From positions 27,737-91,736 of the forward strand of contig NZ_JHYS01000013.1 in assembly GCF_000688255.1 (NCBI RefSeq): 64,000 nt of DNA. Direction: 5' to 3'. This DNA comes from Simplicispira psychrophila DSM 11588. GTDB taxonomy: Bacteria > Pseudomonadota > Gammaproteobacteria > Burkholderiales > Burkholderiaceae_C. The notes under the pieces are model-generated. The model worked only from the letters and a program-made list of their open reading frames with translations, made no database searches and was not told where the DNA came from. Positions 26,721 to 36,186 of this stretch are shown in pieces. Both the position numbers and the translations under genes were made by a program. Each line of letters opens with the position of its first letter. Position 1 is the stretch's first letter.

Positions 26721-27644
26721 TCAGGCGGCCACGGCCAGGGGTTCGAGCGTCAGGGCGCCGCTCAGGATTTCTTCGGCAAACATCTCGGCGGTGCGCGCAG
26801 CCGCCGCCGTCATGATGTCCAGATTGCCGGCGTACTTGGGCAGGTAGTCGCCCAGACCTTCGACTTCCAGAAAGACGGAAACACGGTTGCCGTCAAACAC
26901 TGGCCCGTTGACCAAGCGGTAGCCGGGCACGTATTTCTGCACCTCTTGGATCATGTCGTGGATCGACTGCGTGATGGCCGTCTGGTCCGGTTCGGATTCA
27001 GTCAGGCAGTGCACGGTGTCGCGCATCATCATCGGCGGCTCGGCCGGGTTGATGATGATGATGGCCTTGCCTTTTTTGGCGCCGCCAACTTTTTCCACTG
27101 CCCCCGCGGTGGTGCGGGTGAATTCGTCAATGTTCTTGCGCGTGCCGGGGCCGGCGGATTTGGACGAGACGGTTGCGACGATTTCGCCGTAGGCCACGGG
27201 CTGGATACGGCTGATGGCAAACACCATCGGAATCGTCGCCTGGCCGCCGCAGGTGACCATGTTGACGTTCATCTCGCCTTGGCCGACGTGTTGCTTCAAA
27301 TTCACTGGCGGCACGCAGAACGGGCCGATGGCGGCGGGCGTCAGATCAATCATCAGCGCGCCCTGCGCGTTCACCTTGCGCGAATTTTCCGCGTGGACGT
27401 AGGCGCTGGTGGCGTCAAAGACGATCTGCACGCCATCCTGCTTCATGTGTGGAATCAGGCCATCGACGCCGTCGGCGGTGGTCTTGATGCCCATCTCGCG
27501 GGCGCGCTTCAGGCCGTCGGATTCGGGGTCGATGCCGACCATCCAGACCGGTTCCAGTACCAGGCTGCGTTGCAGTTTGGCCAGCAAATCGGTGCCGATG
27601 TTGCCAGGGCCGATCAGGGCGCATTTGATTTTTTTCGTGGTCAT
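26721..27644 (-). CDS. tesF: Acylating acetaldehyde/propanal dehydrogenase (TesF)
   Basis: A 307-residue enzyme with the Rossmann motif GPGNIGTD (12-19) and the acyl-thioester Cys132 in VTCGGQAT. It oxidises the aldehyde channelled from the aldolase to propionyl-CoA (or acetyl-CoA) with NAD and CoA. The pair with TesG is the standard channelling complex of the BphI-BphJ type. I start at the ATG at 27642-27644, which gives [12 protein letters not shown]. The longer in-frame start would overlap tesE. Confidence 0.93.
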   Translation of the reverse strand: MTTKKIKCALIGPGNIGTDLLAKLQRSLVLEPVWMVGIDPESDGLKRAREMGIKTTADGVDGLIPHMKQDGVQIVFDATSAYVHAENSRKVNAQGALMIDLTPAAIGPFCVPPVNLKQHVGQGEMNVNMVTCGGQATIPMVFAISRIQPVAYGEIVATVSSKSAGPGTRKNIDEFTRTTAGAVEKVGGAKKGKAIIIINPAEPPMMMRDTVHCLTESEPDQTAITQSIHDMIQEVQKYVPGYRLVNGPVFDGNRVSVFLEVEGLGDYLPKYAGNLDIMTAAAARTAEMFAEEILSGALTLEPLAVAA

Positions 27645-27657
27645 AGGGAGGATTTCC

Positions 27658-28455
27658 TTAGTCTGAGAAAGCAATCGAGCAGCCACCCAGGCCTTCGATG
27701 TGCAGGGTGAAACGGTCGCCAGCCACGGCGGGCACCAGTGGTGCCAAGGAGCCGGACAAGATCAGCTCGCCGGCCTTGAATGGAATGCCAAACGCGCCCA
27801 GCGTGTTGGCCAGCCACGCCACGGCCTCGGCCGGGTGGCCTTGCACGGCGGCGCCGACACCGCTGCCGGCGGGCGCGTCGTTTTTCCACATCTGCATCGA
27901 TACGGCGGCCAGGTCGAGCGCGCGCGGGTCGGTGTGCTGCGCGCCAACGACAAACACGCCGCACGAGGCGTTGTCGGCCACGGTGTCTTGGATTTTGATT
28001 TTCCAGTTGTCGATGCGGGAATCGACGATTTCAAAGCACGGTGCCACCCAGGCGGTCGCGGCCAGCACGTCTTCGCGCGTCACGCCCGGGCCTTGCAGGT
28101 CGGACTGGAGCATGAAGGCGATTTCACCCTCGGCACGCGGCTGTATCAGGCCAGCGGCTTTCAGTGACACGGTAGCGCCGTCGGCATATTGCATGGCGTC
28201 GGTGAGAAAGCCAAAGTCGGGCTGAAACACGCCCAGCATGTCCTGCACCGGCTTGGAGGTGACGCCAATCTTCTTGCCGATGACGCGCTCGCCCGCCGCC
28301 TCGCGCCGCGCCAGAAAGCGCAGCGAGATGCGGTAGGCGTCGTCCACCGTGATGCCGGCGTGGCGGTCAGTCAGCGGCACCAGCGTGCGGCGTTCGCTCA
28401 GGGCGGCAAACAGCTCGTCACCCAAGGATTCGATGAGTGCGGTATCTAGGCTCAT
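27658..28455 (-). CDS. tesE: 2-hydroxyhexa-2,4-dienoate hydratase (TesE)
   Basis: A 265-residue member of the 2-keto-4-pentenoate hydratase family, with [12 protein letters not shown], the metal-binding GEIAFML segment (PRAEGEIAF) and [19 protein letters not shown]. It adds water to the dienol acid released by TesD to give the substrate of TesG. It lies between tesD (3-bp gap) and tesF in a five-gene minus-strand operon. Length is normal for the family. Confidence 0.93.
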   Translation of the reverse strand: MSLDTALIESLGDELFAALSERRTLVPLTDRHAGITVDDAYRISLRFLARREAAGERVIGKKIGVTSKPVQDMLGVFQPDFGFLTDAMQYADGATVSLKAAGLIQPRAEGEIAFMLQSDLQGPGVTREDVLAATAWVAPCFEIVDSRIDNWKIKIQDTVADNASCGVFVVGAQHTDPRALDLAAVSMQMWKNDAPAGSGVGAAVQGHPAEAVAWLANTLGAFGIPFKAGELILSGSLAPLVPAVAGDRFTLHIEGLGGCSIAFSD

Positions 28456-28458
28456 GGC

Positions 28459-29295
28459 TCAGCCGTTCTGCATGAAGTCGATGCAGCTGCGGTTGAACAG
28501 CTCGCGGTGCTCGACCTGCACCCAATGGCCGCAGCGGTTGAGCATCACCATGCGCGCATTGGGGCAGTTGTCCAGCAGCTTGGCCGCGCCGCTGGCCGGG
28601 TTGAATTGGTCGTTGATGCCCCAGAAGCCAAACACCGGACAGCGCAACTGGTGCAGTTGCTCGGTCATGTTCGGTACTTTCAAAATCGAGCGGGCGGCAT
28701 TGGTTTGCGTCAGTGCAATCGGCGCGCGTTCGTTGATGATTTCTTCGGTTAGCAGGCTGGGGTCAAACAGCTGCATGGTCATCACGGCGCGCATCGCTTC
28801 GGCGCCGGTTTTGCCGGATTTGTAGATGGCGAACATGTTGGCAATGCCGGGCATGGCCAAGTAGGTGTCGATGTCTTCGACGCCGCCGGGTGCCATCAAA
28901 ATCAGCCGCGCCACGTCGTCCGGGTAGGCCAGCGCATAGCCCAGCGCCACCGCGCCGCCGAGCGAGTTGCCCAGCAGCGTGACTTTTTCAAGGCCCAGGC
29001 CATCGACCAGGCCCTTGATGCCGGCAATGAACAAGTCCAGGTCGTACTGCGGCAGGTCGGGCTTGCTCGACAGGCCATAGCCAATCAGGTCGGGAACGAT
29101 GGCGCGGTAGCCGGCCTGGGCAAATTCGGGATAGTTGCCCTTGAAGTTGCTGTAGCCGCTGGCGCCGCCGCCGGCGCCATGCAAAAAGATGACGGCTTCA
29201 CCTGCGCCCTGCTCGTGGTAATGCACGCGCTGGGGCAGGCCAGAGATGTCGCCAATGTCGAGGTATTTGCCTTCAGGAATAGGGGTGGTTTGCAT
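28459..29295 (-). CDS. tesD: Meta-cleavage product hydrolase (TesD)
   Basis: A 278-residue alpha/beta hydrolase. The triad is visible: Ser111 in GNSLGG, Asp229 in GINDQF and His257 in CGHWVQ; the oxyanion-hole segment is HGAGGG at 39-44. It is the C-C bond hydrolase class that acts on 4,5-9,10-diseco steroid (4,9-DSHA), the product of ring A meta-cleavage. The dioxygenase that makes this substrate is not encoded in the window. Confidence 0.92.
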   Translation of the reverse strand: MQTTPIPEGKYLDIGDISGLPQRVHYHEQGAGEAVIFLHGAGGGASGYSNFKGNYPEFAQAGYRAIVPDLIGYGLSSKPDLPQYDLDLFIAGIKGLVDGLGLEKVTLLGNSLGGAVALGYALAYPDDVARLILMAPGGVEDIDTYLAMPGIANMFAIYKSGKTGAEAMRAVMTMQLFDPSLLTEEIINERAPIALTQTNAARSILKVPNMTEQLHQLRCPVFGFWGINDQFNPASGAAKLLDNCPNARMVMLNRCGHWVQVEHRELFNRSCIDFMQNG

Positions 29296-29360
29296 GGGTG
29301 TGCCCTTAAAGAAAGGAGAAAGCTAAAAAAGCCGGTAGTGCTTGAAGCGGTGGAGGTGCT

Positions 29361-30365
29361 TTAGGCGTCTCGCGGCGCTGGCGCCTGCCACAACTTGGGC
29401 AGGCCGGGGTCGGTGGCCAAAATGGCTTGCTTGAGCAGGTTGCGCAGCGCGGCCGATTCCATCTCGCCCATGCGGTCCACCAAATCGGCTTCGACCGATT
29501 TGGCGGCGGCCAGCACATGCAAGATGGCGTCGGTGCCGGCAGCGCTCAGGCGCAGGCCGCCGGCTTCTTGCTCCAGCAGGCCGCGTTGCACCAGCGATTG
29601 CAGGCTGGCGGCGCTGGAGTCGATACCGGTGTAGGCGATGTGCGCGGCAATTTCGGGCACCGCCAGCGGCTGGCGTACGCTCAGCAGCGACAGCACAAAA
29701 AAATCGGTGTCCGACAGCTGTTTCGCTTGCAGCGTGCCGCGAATGCCGTGCAGAAACTGAAAGTGCGCCCGTCCAAACAAATAGCCCAGCAAATTTTCGG
29801 AATACACCGCGCCGTCCAGCTGTGCCAGCGGCTCGGTGGAAACCGGCGCCGCCTTGCGCGCCGCCAGCGCGTAGCCGCCGGTGACGTAGACCAGTGGCGG
29901 CACGGCGCAGCTGTCGTATTGCACCACTTCGCCAACAAAAATCGTGTGGTCGCCGCCTTCGTATTTGAAGGCAGTTTTGCACTGAAAGCGCGCGCTGCAA
30001 CCGGGCAGCAGCGGCGCGCCGCTGGGCTGCGTGTCCATGGCCAGACCGTTGAATTTGTCTTCGCCGGCGCGGGCAAAGCGGTTGGACAGGGCTTCTTGCT
30101 CGTTCGACAGGATGTGCACGTTCCAGTGCGTGCTCTCGCTGAACGCCTCTAGGCTGCGCGCGTTGTTGGCCAAGCTCCACAGCACCATGGGCGGGTCGAG
30201 CGACACCGAGTTGAAGCTGTTGGCCGTCACGCCAATCGGTGCGCCATCGGGTGCGGTGGTGGTGACGATGGTCACGCCGGTGGCAAACATGCCCAAGGCG
30301 CGGCGAAATTCTTTCGGGTCAAAAGCGGTGGGGGTGGCAGCGGTGGTGGGGGCAGTAGCGTCCAT
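29361..30365 (-). CDS. tesA1: Flavin reductase component of 3-HSA hydroxylase (TesA1) with C-terminal extension
   Basis: A 334-residue protein. Residues 20-185 are a class III flavin reductase (FRRALGMFATGVTIVTT, GVTANSFNSVSLDPP, HTIFVGEV). The last about 140 residues (FFVLSLLSVRQPLAVPEIAAH...LQSLVQRGLLEQEAGGLRLS) look like a MarR-type winged helix, the layout known for the C1 reductase of p-hydroxyphenylacetate hydroxylase, where it controls activity. The ATG (30363-30365) has AGGAGA seven bases upstream. It supplies reduced flavin to TesA2, encoded divergently across a 263-bp spacer with operator site D. Confidence 0.9.
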   Translation of the reverse strand: MDATAPTTAATPTAFDPKEFRRALGMFATGVTIVTTTAPDGAPIGVTANSFNSVSLDPPMVLWSLANNARSLEAFSESTHWNVHILSNEQEALSNRFARAGEDKFNGLAMDTQPSGAPLLPGCSARFQCKTAFKYEGGDHTIFVGEVVQYDSCAVPPLVYVTGGYALAARKAAPVSTEPLAQLDGAVYSENLLGYLFGRAHFQFLHGIRGTLQAKQLSDTDFFVLSLLSVRQPLAVPEIAAHIAYTGIDSSAASLQSLVQRGLLEQEAGGLRLSAAGTDAILHVLAAAKSVEADLVDRMGEMESAALRNLLKQAILATDPGLPKLWQAPAPRDA

Positions 30366-30507
30366 GCAAGTCTCCTGAGTCTTGAGGACTGAGCTTGCCG
30401 GGCGCTGGACGCGCGGGAATCCCCCACACGGACTAGACACGCGCGGGGTTTGCCACAGGTCAGGTGCAGCGCGCACGGCGGCGCCGATAGGTGCACTAGG
30501 GTTGGTT

Positions 30508-30527
30508 TTTAGTCTGATTGGACGATG
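30508..30527. promoter_or_regulatory. Putative TesR-type operator, site D (tesA1/tesA2 divergent spacer)
   Basis: TTTAGTC-TGATTG-GACGATG. The right half-site is perfect and the left keeps AGTC. It lies 142 bp from tesA1 and 101 bp from tesA2, so it may serve both operons. The rest of 30366-30628 shows no other recognisable feature. Confidence 0.55.
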
Positions 30528-30628
30528 AGCGGGCTGCGGACGGGTGGGACTATCTGCCCATCGCAAGGCATTTTCCTTGCGCGATCACCCCCAGCCTCGT
30601 AGAGCACAGCCTTTCGGAGACGACCACC

Positions 30629-31825
30629 ATGATGACCGTAAAAGACGATTATTTGACGCCTGAAGCCCTTGAGTTGATTGCGCGTGCGCGTGCCATGGCA
30701 CCGCGCCTGGCCGAGCGTGCCCGTGCGGCGGAAGACGCTTCGATGGTGCCGCGCGAAACCGTGGAAGAGATGCAGGCCGCCGGCTTTTTCAAGGTGTTGC
30801 AACCCAAGCGCTGGGGCGGCTACGAAATGGATCCGCGCGTGTTCTACACCGTGCAGATGGCGCTGGCCGAAGGCTGCATGGCCACGGCCTGGATCTACGG
30901 CGTGATCGGTGTGCACAACTGGCAAATTCCGCTGTTCCCGGAGCAGGCGCAAATCGATGTCTGGGGTAACGATCCGACCACACTGACCGCATCGACCTAC
31001 ATGCCCACCGGCAAGGCCGAGCCGGTGGAGGGCGGCTACAACTTCAGCGGCCGTTGGAGCTGGAGCAGCGGCTCGCAGCACTGCGAGTGGATTTTGCTCG
31101 GCGGCTTGTTGCCCAAGAAAGACGGCTCGGGCGCGCTGGAGCACTGCACCTTCCTGCTGCCCAAGGCAGACTTCAAAATTATCGACAACTTCGATGTGCT
31201 GGGTCTGCGCGCTACCGGCAGCCACGACATCCAGGTGACCAACGCCTTTGTGCCCGAGCACCGCACGCACCGTACCAACGACCACAGCGACGCTGGCTGC
31301 CCCGGCCGCGCGGTCAACCCTGGCTGGCTCTACCGCATTCCGTTCACCCAGGTGTTCCAGCGCGCGGTGTCGTCGGCCTGCTTGGGCGCGACCGACGCCG
31401 CCATCCACAGCTTTCGCGCACGTTGCGCCAGTTTTGTCGGCAAACACGGTGCCAAAACCGCCGAAGACGTCAATTCGCAGCTGGTGGTCAGCGAAGCCAT
31501 GATGATGAGCGATGCCGCCAAACTGGTGCTGTACCGCAACTTCCAGCGCATCGTTGACTGCGCCAAAAACGGCACGGTGATGGACGTGGAAGAGCGCCTG
31601 CTGCAACGCGCCCAAGCCGCACAAGTACCCAAAAAATGTGCTGAAGCCGTCAACGAAATCATGCGCGCCTGCGCTGCTGGCGGTGTGTTCAAGAGCAATC
31701 CGATTGAGCGCACCTTCCGCGACCTGCATGTGGCGCGTGGCCACATTGCCAACAACACCGATACCTATGCGCGTGCGCATGGCGCCGTGATGCTGGGCTT
31801 GCCCAACGCCGACGCTTTCGTCTGA
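30629..31825 (+). CDS. tesA2: Oxygenase component of 3-HSA hydroxylase (TesA2)
   Basis: A 398-residue flavin-dependent monooxygenase of the acyl-CoA-dehydrogenase fold (HsaA/HpaB-C2 type). Signatures include VPRETVEEMQAAGFFKVLQP near the N terminus, FSGRWSWSSGSQHCEWILLGG, LGLRATGSHDIQV and a C-terminal RDLHVARGHIANN. With TesA1 it hydroxylates 3-hydroxy-9,10-secoandrostatrienedione to the catechol. I take the ATG at 30629 because CGGAGA lies eight bases upstream; a second ATG follows directly. It starts a plus-strand operon with two flavoproteins and an SDR. Confidence 0.92.
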   Translation: MMTVKDDYLTPEALELIARARAMAPRLAERARAAEDASMVPRETVEEMQAAGFFKVLQPKRWGGYEMDPRVFYTVQMALAEGCMATAWIYGVIGVHNWQIPLFPEQAQIDVWGNDPTTLTASTYMPTGKAEPVEGGYNFSGRWSWSSGSQHCEWILLGGLLPKKDGSGALEHCTFLLPKADFKIIDNFDVLGLRATGSHDIQVTNAFVPEHRTHRTNDHSDAGCPGRAVNPGWLYRIPFTQVFQRAVSSACLGATDAAIHSFRARCASFVGKHGAKTAEDVNSQLVVSEAMMMSDAAKLVLYRNFQRIVDCAKNGTVMDVEERLLQRAQAAQVPKKCAEAVNEIMRACAAGGVFKSNPIERTFRDLHVARGHIANNTDTYARAHGAVMLGLPNADAFV

Positions 31826-31856
31826 CCGGTAGCAACGCATGACAACAGGAGGCGGC

Positions 31857-33647
31857 GTGCAACAACCCCCATTGAAAAACGAACAGCAATTTGATGTGAT
31901 CGTCGTCGGGACGGGGGCCGGTGCGTTGCTGGCCGCCATCCGCGCCAGCGACGCCGGACTCAAGACCCTGGTGGTCGAAAAGACCGCGCTGGTGGGCGGT
32001 ACGTCCGCCATCTCGGGCGGCGGCATCTGGATTCCAGACAACCACGACATGCCCAAGGCCGGCTTGAAAGACAGCGTCGATGTGGCCTTTGGTTACGTCA
32101 AGGCCTGCGCCAAAGGCCTGGCCAGCGACGACCGGGTGCTGGCCTATGTTGAGACGGCGCGCCACATGGCGCGCTATCTGGGAGAGATTGGCGTGCCTTA
32201 TCGCTGCATCCCGCTCTATTCGGATTACTACCCGCACATCCAGGGCGCTATGCCCGGTGGCCGCACCATGGATCCGCTCGAATTCAATGCCGCCAAGCTG
32301 GGGCTGGAGGGCCTGGCGCTGCTGCGCCCGACCAACCCGGGGCAGCTGATTCTGGGCCGCATGAATATCAACGCCTTCCAGGCGCGCACCATGCTGGCGC
32401 GTGAGAAAAAGGCCAAGTGGATGCTGATGGGCATCATGGCGCGCTATTTTCTGGACTACCCGTGGCGCAGCAAGAGCAAGCGCGACCGGCGCCTGACCGG
32501 TGGCCAAGCGCTGGTCGGCGGGCTGCTGACGGCGCTGCGCCAACGCAACATTGCGCTGTGGCTGAATACGCCGATGGAGTCGCTGGTCACTACAGGGGGC
32601 CGCGTCACCGGTATCGTGGTGCAAAAGGACGGCCAGTCGCTGCGCCTGCAGGCGCGCAAGGGTGTGATCCTGGGCGCCGGTGGCTTCGAGCGCAATCAGG
32701 CGATGCGCGAGCAATACCTGCCCAAGCCGACCGACCAGGCGTGGACGGCCACCCCCCCCGGCGGCAACACCGGCGACACCATTCTGGCCGGCGCCGTTGT
32801 CGGCGGCCAGTTGCACCTGATGGCGCACACCTGGGGCGTGCCGACGCTGGAAGTGCCCAAGGAAGAAAAATTTCGCCCGCTGTTTGTCGAGCGCTCCATG
32901 CCCGGCTGCATGGTGGTGAATGCGCGCGGCGAGCGCTTTTTGAACGAATCCGGGCCGTACCCCGAATTCCAGCAGGCGATGTATGCCAACCACGCCCAGA
33001 CCGGCGGCGCCATTCCGGCCTGGATCGTGTTTGACGCCACCTTCCGCGCCAACTATCCCATCGGCCCCTTGATGCCCGGCTCGGCCGTGCCCGACAGCCG
33101 GATGCGCAAGAGCTGGTTGAACAGCGTGTACTGGAAGGGCGAAACGCTGCAAGAACTGGCAGCAAATATTGGCGTCGATCCGGCTGGCCTGGTAGCCAGT
33201 GCAGCGCGTATGACCGAGTTTGCGCGCACTGGCAAAGACTTGGAGTTTGACCGCGGCGGCAACGTGTTTGACCGCTACTACGGCGATGTCAACGTCCATC
33301 CCAATCCGAACCTTGCGCCCATCCAAAAAGGCCCGTTCTACGCCATGAAGCTGCTGCCCGGTGATATTGGCACCAAGGGGGGGCTGCTGACCGACCGCGA
33401 CGCGCGCGTGCTCGACGGCGCCGGCAACGTGATCGACGGCCTGTACTGCATCGGTAACAACTCGGCCTCGGTGATGGGCCCGGCCTACCCCGGCGCCGGC
33501 TCGACGCTGGGCCCGGCCATGACCTTTGGCTACCGCGCCATTGCCGCCATGCAGGGCCAACCTATCGCGTTGGAGCGCACCGACTTGCTGGCAGATGCTG
33601 CGCCAGCGCCCGCAGCAGCGGTGCAGCGGCAAGGACAAGTGGCATGA
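31857..33647 (+). CDS. tesH: 3-ketosteroid dehydrogenase-type flavoprotein (probable delta1-dehydrogenase, TesH-like)
   Basis: A 596-residue FAD enzyme. The dinucleotide motif GTGAGA is near the N terminus, TSAISGGGIWIP follows, and the C-terminal NSASVMGPAYPGAGSTLGPA has the Tyr-Pro-Gly-x-Gly signature of 3-ketosteroid delta1-dehydrogenases. It should introduce the 1,2 double bond in ring A. AGGAGG at 31847-31852 precedes the GTG at 31857, which I prefer to the ATG at 31839 that has no ribosome site. The next gene overlaps by four bases. A delta4 activity cannot be excluded from sequence alone, so the symbol is provisional. Confidence 0.78.
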   Translation: MQQPPLKNEQQFDVIVVGTGAGALLAAIRASDAGLKTLVVEKTALVGGTSAISGGGIWIPDNHDMPKAGLKDSVDVAFGYVKACAKGLASDDRVLAYVETARHMARYLGEIGVPYRCIPLYSDYYPHIQGAMPGGRTMDPLEFNAAKLGLEGLALLRPTNPGQLILGRMNINAFQARTMLAREKKAKWMLMGIMARYFLDYPWRSKSKRDRRLTGGQALVGGLLTALRQRNIALWLNTPMESLVTTGGRVTGIVVQKDGQSLRLQARKGVILGAGGFERNQAMREQYLPKPTDQAWTATPPGGNTGDTILAGAVVGGQLHLMAHTWGVPTLEVPKEEKFRPLFVERSMPGCMVVNARGERFLNESGPYPEFQQAMYANHAQTGGAIPAWIVFDATFRANYPIGPLMPGSAVPDSRMRKSWLNSVYWKGETLQELAANIGVDPAGLVASAARMTEFARTGKDLEFDRGGNVFDRYYGDVNVHPNPNLAPIQKGPFYAMKLLPGDIGTKGGLLTDRDARVLDGAGNVIDGLYCIGNNSASVMGPAYPGAGSTLGPAMTFGYRAIAAMQGQPIALERTDLLADAAPAPAAAVQRQGQVA

Positions 33648-35314
33648 CGCGCCCAGCCAAGGTATCGACGGTCACGCCGATTGCCGCAGCGCTGGAAATC
33701 GACGATGCCAACGCCATCGACTGGAGCGACAGCGCCGACGTGGTGGTCGTCGGCTGGGGTGCGGCCGGTGCCTGCGCCGCCATCGAGGCGCGCGCCACCG
33801 GCGCATCGGTGCTGGTGATTGACCGCTTTGCCGGCGGCGGTGCCAGCACGTTGTCGGGCGGTGTGGTGTATGCCGGTGGCGGCACACCGTACCAAAAGCA
33901 GGCCGGTTTTAACGACACGCCCGAGGCGATGGCCGACTACCTGCGCCACGAGGTCAACGGCGTGGTCAGCGATGCCACGTTAAAGAAGTTTTGCGACGAC
34001 AGCGTTGCCAACTTGGCGTGGCTGGAAATGCACGGCGCGCGCTTTGGCGCCACCATGCCCGACTACAAAACCTCGTACCCGCCCGAAGGCAAGTTTTTGT
34101 ACTACTCCGGCAACGAAGTGGTGCCGGCCTACCAAGGCGACAAAGGCGCACCCGCGCCACGCGGACACCGTGCCATCGCCAAAGGCCAATCGGGCGCCAC
34201 GTTGTATGCCGCGCTGCAAGCGGCGACGCTGCGCGCCGGCGCGCAGCCGCTGACGCAAGCTGCCGTGCGCCGCTTGGTGCGCTTGAACGGTGCAGTGATC
34301 GGCGTCGAAGTCTGGCAACTGCCGCCCGGCGATCCGGCCACGCTGAAACACGCCCAGCTGAGCCGCGAAGTCGAGCGCTGGCGCACCTTTCGCCCCGGTA
34401 AATCGGCTGCCTTCCGGCGCGAAGCCGCCCAGATTGAGCAAGCCAAAGCCCAGCCGCGCTTTATCCGCGCACGCCACGGCGTGGTGCTGTCCACCGGCGG
34501 CTTTATGTACAACCCCGAGATGATCCAAGAGCACGCGCCGCACACCCGGCGCGGCTGGCCGATTGGCGGCGCCGGCTGCGACGGCAGCGCGGTGCGCTTG
34601 GGCGCCACCGTCGGCGCCGTCTCGAAAGAACTGAGCAACGTCTCAGCGTGGCGTTTTATTACGCCGCCGGCCGTCTGGCCCAAGGGCGTAGTTGTCAACA
34701 GCCAAGGCGAGCGCTTTGCTAATGAGCAGCTGTATGGCGCCGCGCTCGGCTATGAGCTGGTCGATCGCCAAGGCGGCAAGGGCTGGTTGATCATTGACGG
34801 CAAGCTGCGCTCGCAAGCGATACGCCAATGCCTGTTGGGTCGCATTTGGGCATTTCAGTCGCTGCCAGCGCTGGCGATGATGCTGTTGAGCGCCAAAAAA
34901 GCCGCCACGCCCGAGGCGTTGGCTGCGCGCATCCAAGCCAACCCGGCCAAGCTGCGTGCCAGCATCGAGCGCGCCAGCGCCGCCGCCCGCGGTGAGCGCG
35001 AGGACGCCTTTGGCAAGTCGCCCGACATGCGCCATGACCTGTCGCGTGGGCCGTTCTACGCCATCGACATTTCTATCGGTTCGCCGACCTTTCCGCTGGC
35101 GGTGCTGACGTTGGGTGGGCTGGTGGTGAATGAAGAAAACGGCCAAGTGTTGGACGCCGCGGGCCAGCCGATTGCCGGCCTGTTTGCCGCTGGCCGCGCT
35201 GCCATTGGGCTGCCGTCTTCGCGCTACATCAGCGGTTTATCGCTGGCCGATTGTGTGTTTTCTGGACGCCGCGCCGGTCGCGCTGCGTCCCACTCGACTG
35301 ACAAGGGGAATTGA
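33644..35314 (+). CDS. FAD-binding 3-ketosteroid dehydrogenase-like protein (possible delta4-dehydrogenase)
   Basis: A 556-residue flavoprotein with GWGAAGACAA, STLSGGVVYAGGG and the C-terminal FAD segment LPSSRYISGLSLADCVFSGRRAGRA cut into two parts (LPSSRYISGL, ADCVFSGRRAGR). It belongs with fumarate-reductase-like KSTD relatives. It is coupled to the TesH-like gene (ATGA overlap), which suggests that the two desaturate the same ring, with delta1 by one and delta4 (TesI, or the 5-beta type of bile-acid degraders) by this one. The C terminus lacks the Pro-Ala-Tyr-Pro-Gly motif of its neighbour. Function inferred. Confidence 0.65.
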   Translation: MTRPAKVSTVTPIAAALEIDDANAIDWSDSADVVVVGWGAAGACAAIEARATGASVLVIDRFAGGGASTLSGGVVYAGGGTPYQKQAGFNDTPEAMADYLRHEVNGVVSDATLKKFCDDSVANLAWLEMHGARFGATMPDYKTSYPPEGKFLYYSGNEVVPAYQGDKGAPAPRGHRAIAKGQSGATLYAALQAATLRAGAQPLTQAAVRRLVRLNGAVIGVEVWQLPPGDPATLKHAQLSREVERWRTFRPGKSAAFRREAAQIEQAKAQPRFIRARHGVVLSTGGFMYNPEMIQEHAPHTRRGWPIGGAGCDGSAVRLGATVGAVSKELSNVSAWRFITPPAVWPKGVVVNSQGERFANEQLYGAALGYELVDRQGGKGWLIIDGKLRSQAIRQCLLGRIWAFQSLPALAMMLLSAKKAATPEALAARIQANPAKLRASIERASAAARGEREDAFGKSPDMRHDLSRGPFYAIDISIGSPTFPLAVLTLGGLVVNEENGQVLDAAGQPIAGLFAAGRAAIGLPSSRYISGLSLADCVFSGRRAGRAASHSTDKGN

Positions 35315-35315
35315 C

Positions 35316-36074
35316 ATGGGACGCGTACAAGACAAAGTGGCTTTGGTCACCGGCGGCGCCAGCGGCGTCGGCTATGAAACCGTCAAGCTGCTGTTGGCCG
35401 AGGGCGCCTTTGTCGCCATTACCGACATCAACGCCGCAGCCGGTGAAGCCTTTGCTGCCGAGTGCGGCGAGCGCGCCATGTTCATCCGCCACGACGTCGC
35501 CAGCGAAGCTGATTGGACAGCGGCCATTGCCGCTGTGCAGCAGCGCTTTGGCCCGCTGGACATCCTCATCAACAACGCCGGCATTTTGATTGCGGGCAGC
35601 ATTGCCACCGCCACGCTGGCGCAGTTTCGCCAGCTGATGCAGGTCAACGCCGACTCGTGCTTCATCGGTTGCCAGCAGGGCATTGCGGCGATGCAAGAGC
35701 GCGGTGGCAGCATTGTCAACATGGCCTCGGTGTCGTCGTGGTTGCCGATTGAGGGCTACGCCGGCTACAGCGCGACCAAGGCCGCCGTGGCGGCGCTGAC
35801 CCGCGCCAGTGCGCTGTACTGCCGCAACAACGGCGTGCCGGTGCGCATCAACTCGGTGCACCCGGACGGCATTTACACGCCGATGATGCAAGCCTCGGCA
35901 CCTGGCGTGCCGGCCAAGTTTTTGCTGTTCGACCCCAAAACCAACCCCAAAGGCCGCGCCACCCTGCCTGAGAACATCGCCAAGGTGATGTTGTTCTTGG
36001 CGTCTGACGATTCCCAGGCCATCAGCGGCGCCGAGATGCGCGCCGACAGCGCCATTTTGGGCACTGGACTGTAA
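35316..36074 (+). CDS. Short-chain dehydrogenase (hydroxysteroid dehydrogenase-like)
   Basis: A 252-residue classical SDR with TGGASGVG at 12-19, NNAG at 86-89, catalytic Ser138 and Tyr151/Lys155 in YSATK. Its closeness in length and motif spacing to 3- and 17-hydroxysteroid dehydrogenases, together with its place one base after the flavoprotein stop, suggests NAD-dependent oxidation of a ring hydroxyl ahead of desaturation. Position and stereochemistry of the hydroxyl are not determinable. Confidence 0.87.
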   Translation: MGRVQDKVALVTGGASGVGYETVKLLLAEGAFVAITDINAAAGEAFAAECGERAMFIRHDVASEADWTAAIAAVQQRFGPLDILINNAGILIAGSIATATLAQFRQLMQVNADSCFIGCQQGIAAMQERGGSIVNMASVSSWLPIEGYAGYSATKAAVAALTRASALYCRNNGVPVRINSVHPDGIYTPMMQASAPGVPAKFLLFDPKTNPKGRATLPENIAKVMLFLASDDSQAISGAEMRADSAILGTGL

Positions 36075-36147
36075 AAATACAGTCAAATTGGCCTCTAGCC
36101 CTTTAAATACGTGCGCTACTAGCTATTAATTTGATAGTTTAATAGCT
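36075..36147 (-). repeat. Dispersed intergenic repeat, copy 6 (reverse)
   Basis: Reads ACAGTCAAATTGGCCTCTAG, CCCTTTAAATACGTGCGCTA, CTAGCTATTAATTTGATAG on the plus strand, the reverse complement of copies 1 and 3. It separates the tesA2 operon from the reductase-ligase operon. Confidence 0.75.
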
Positions 36148-36186
36148 GGTTGAGTGCACTGCAGTTAGTCCCCCAAGGAGTTACCC

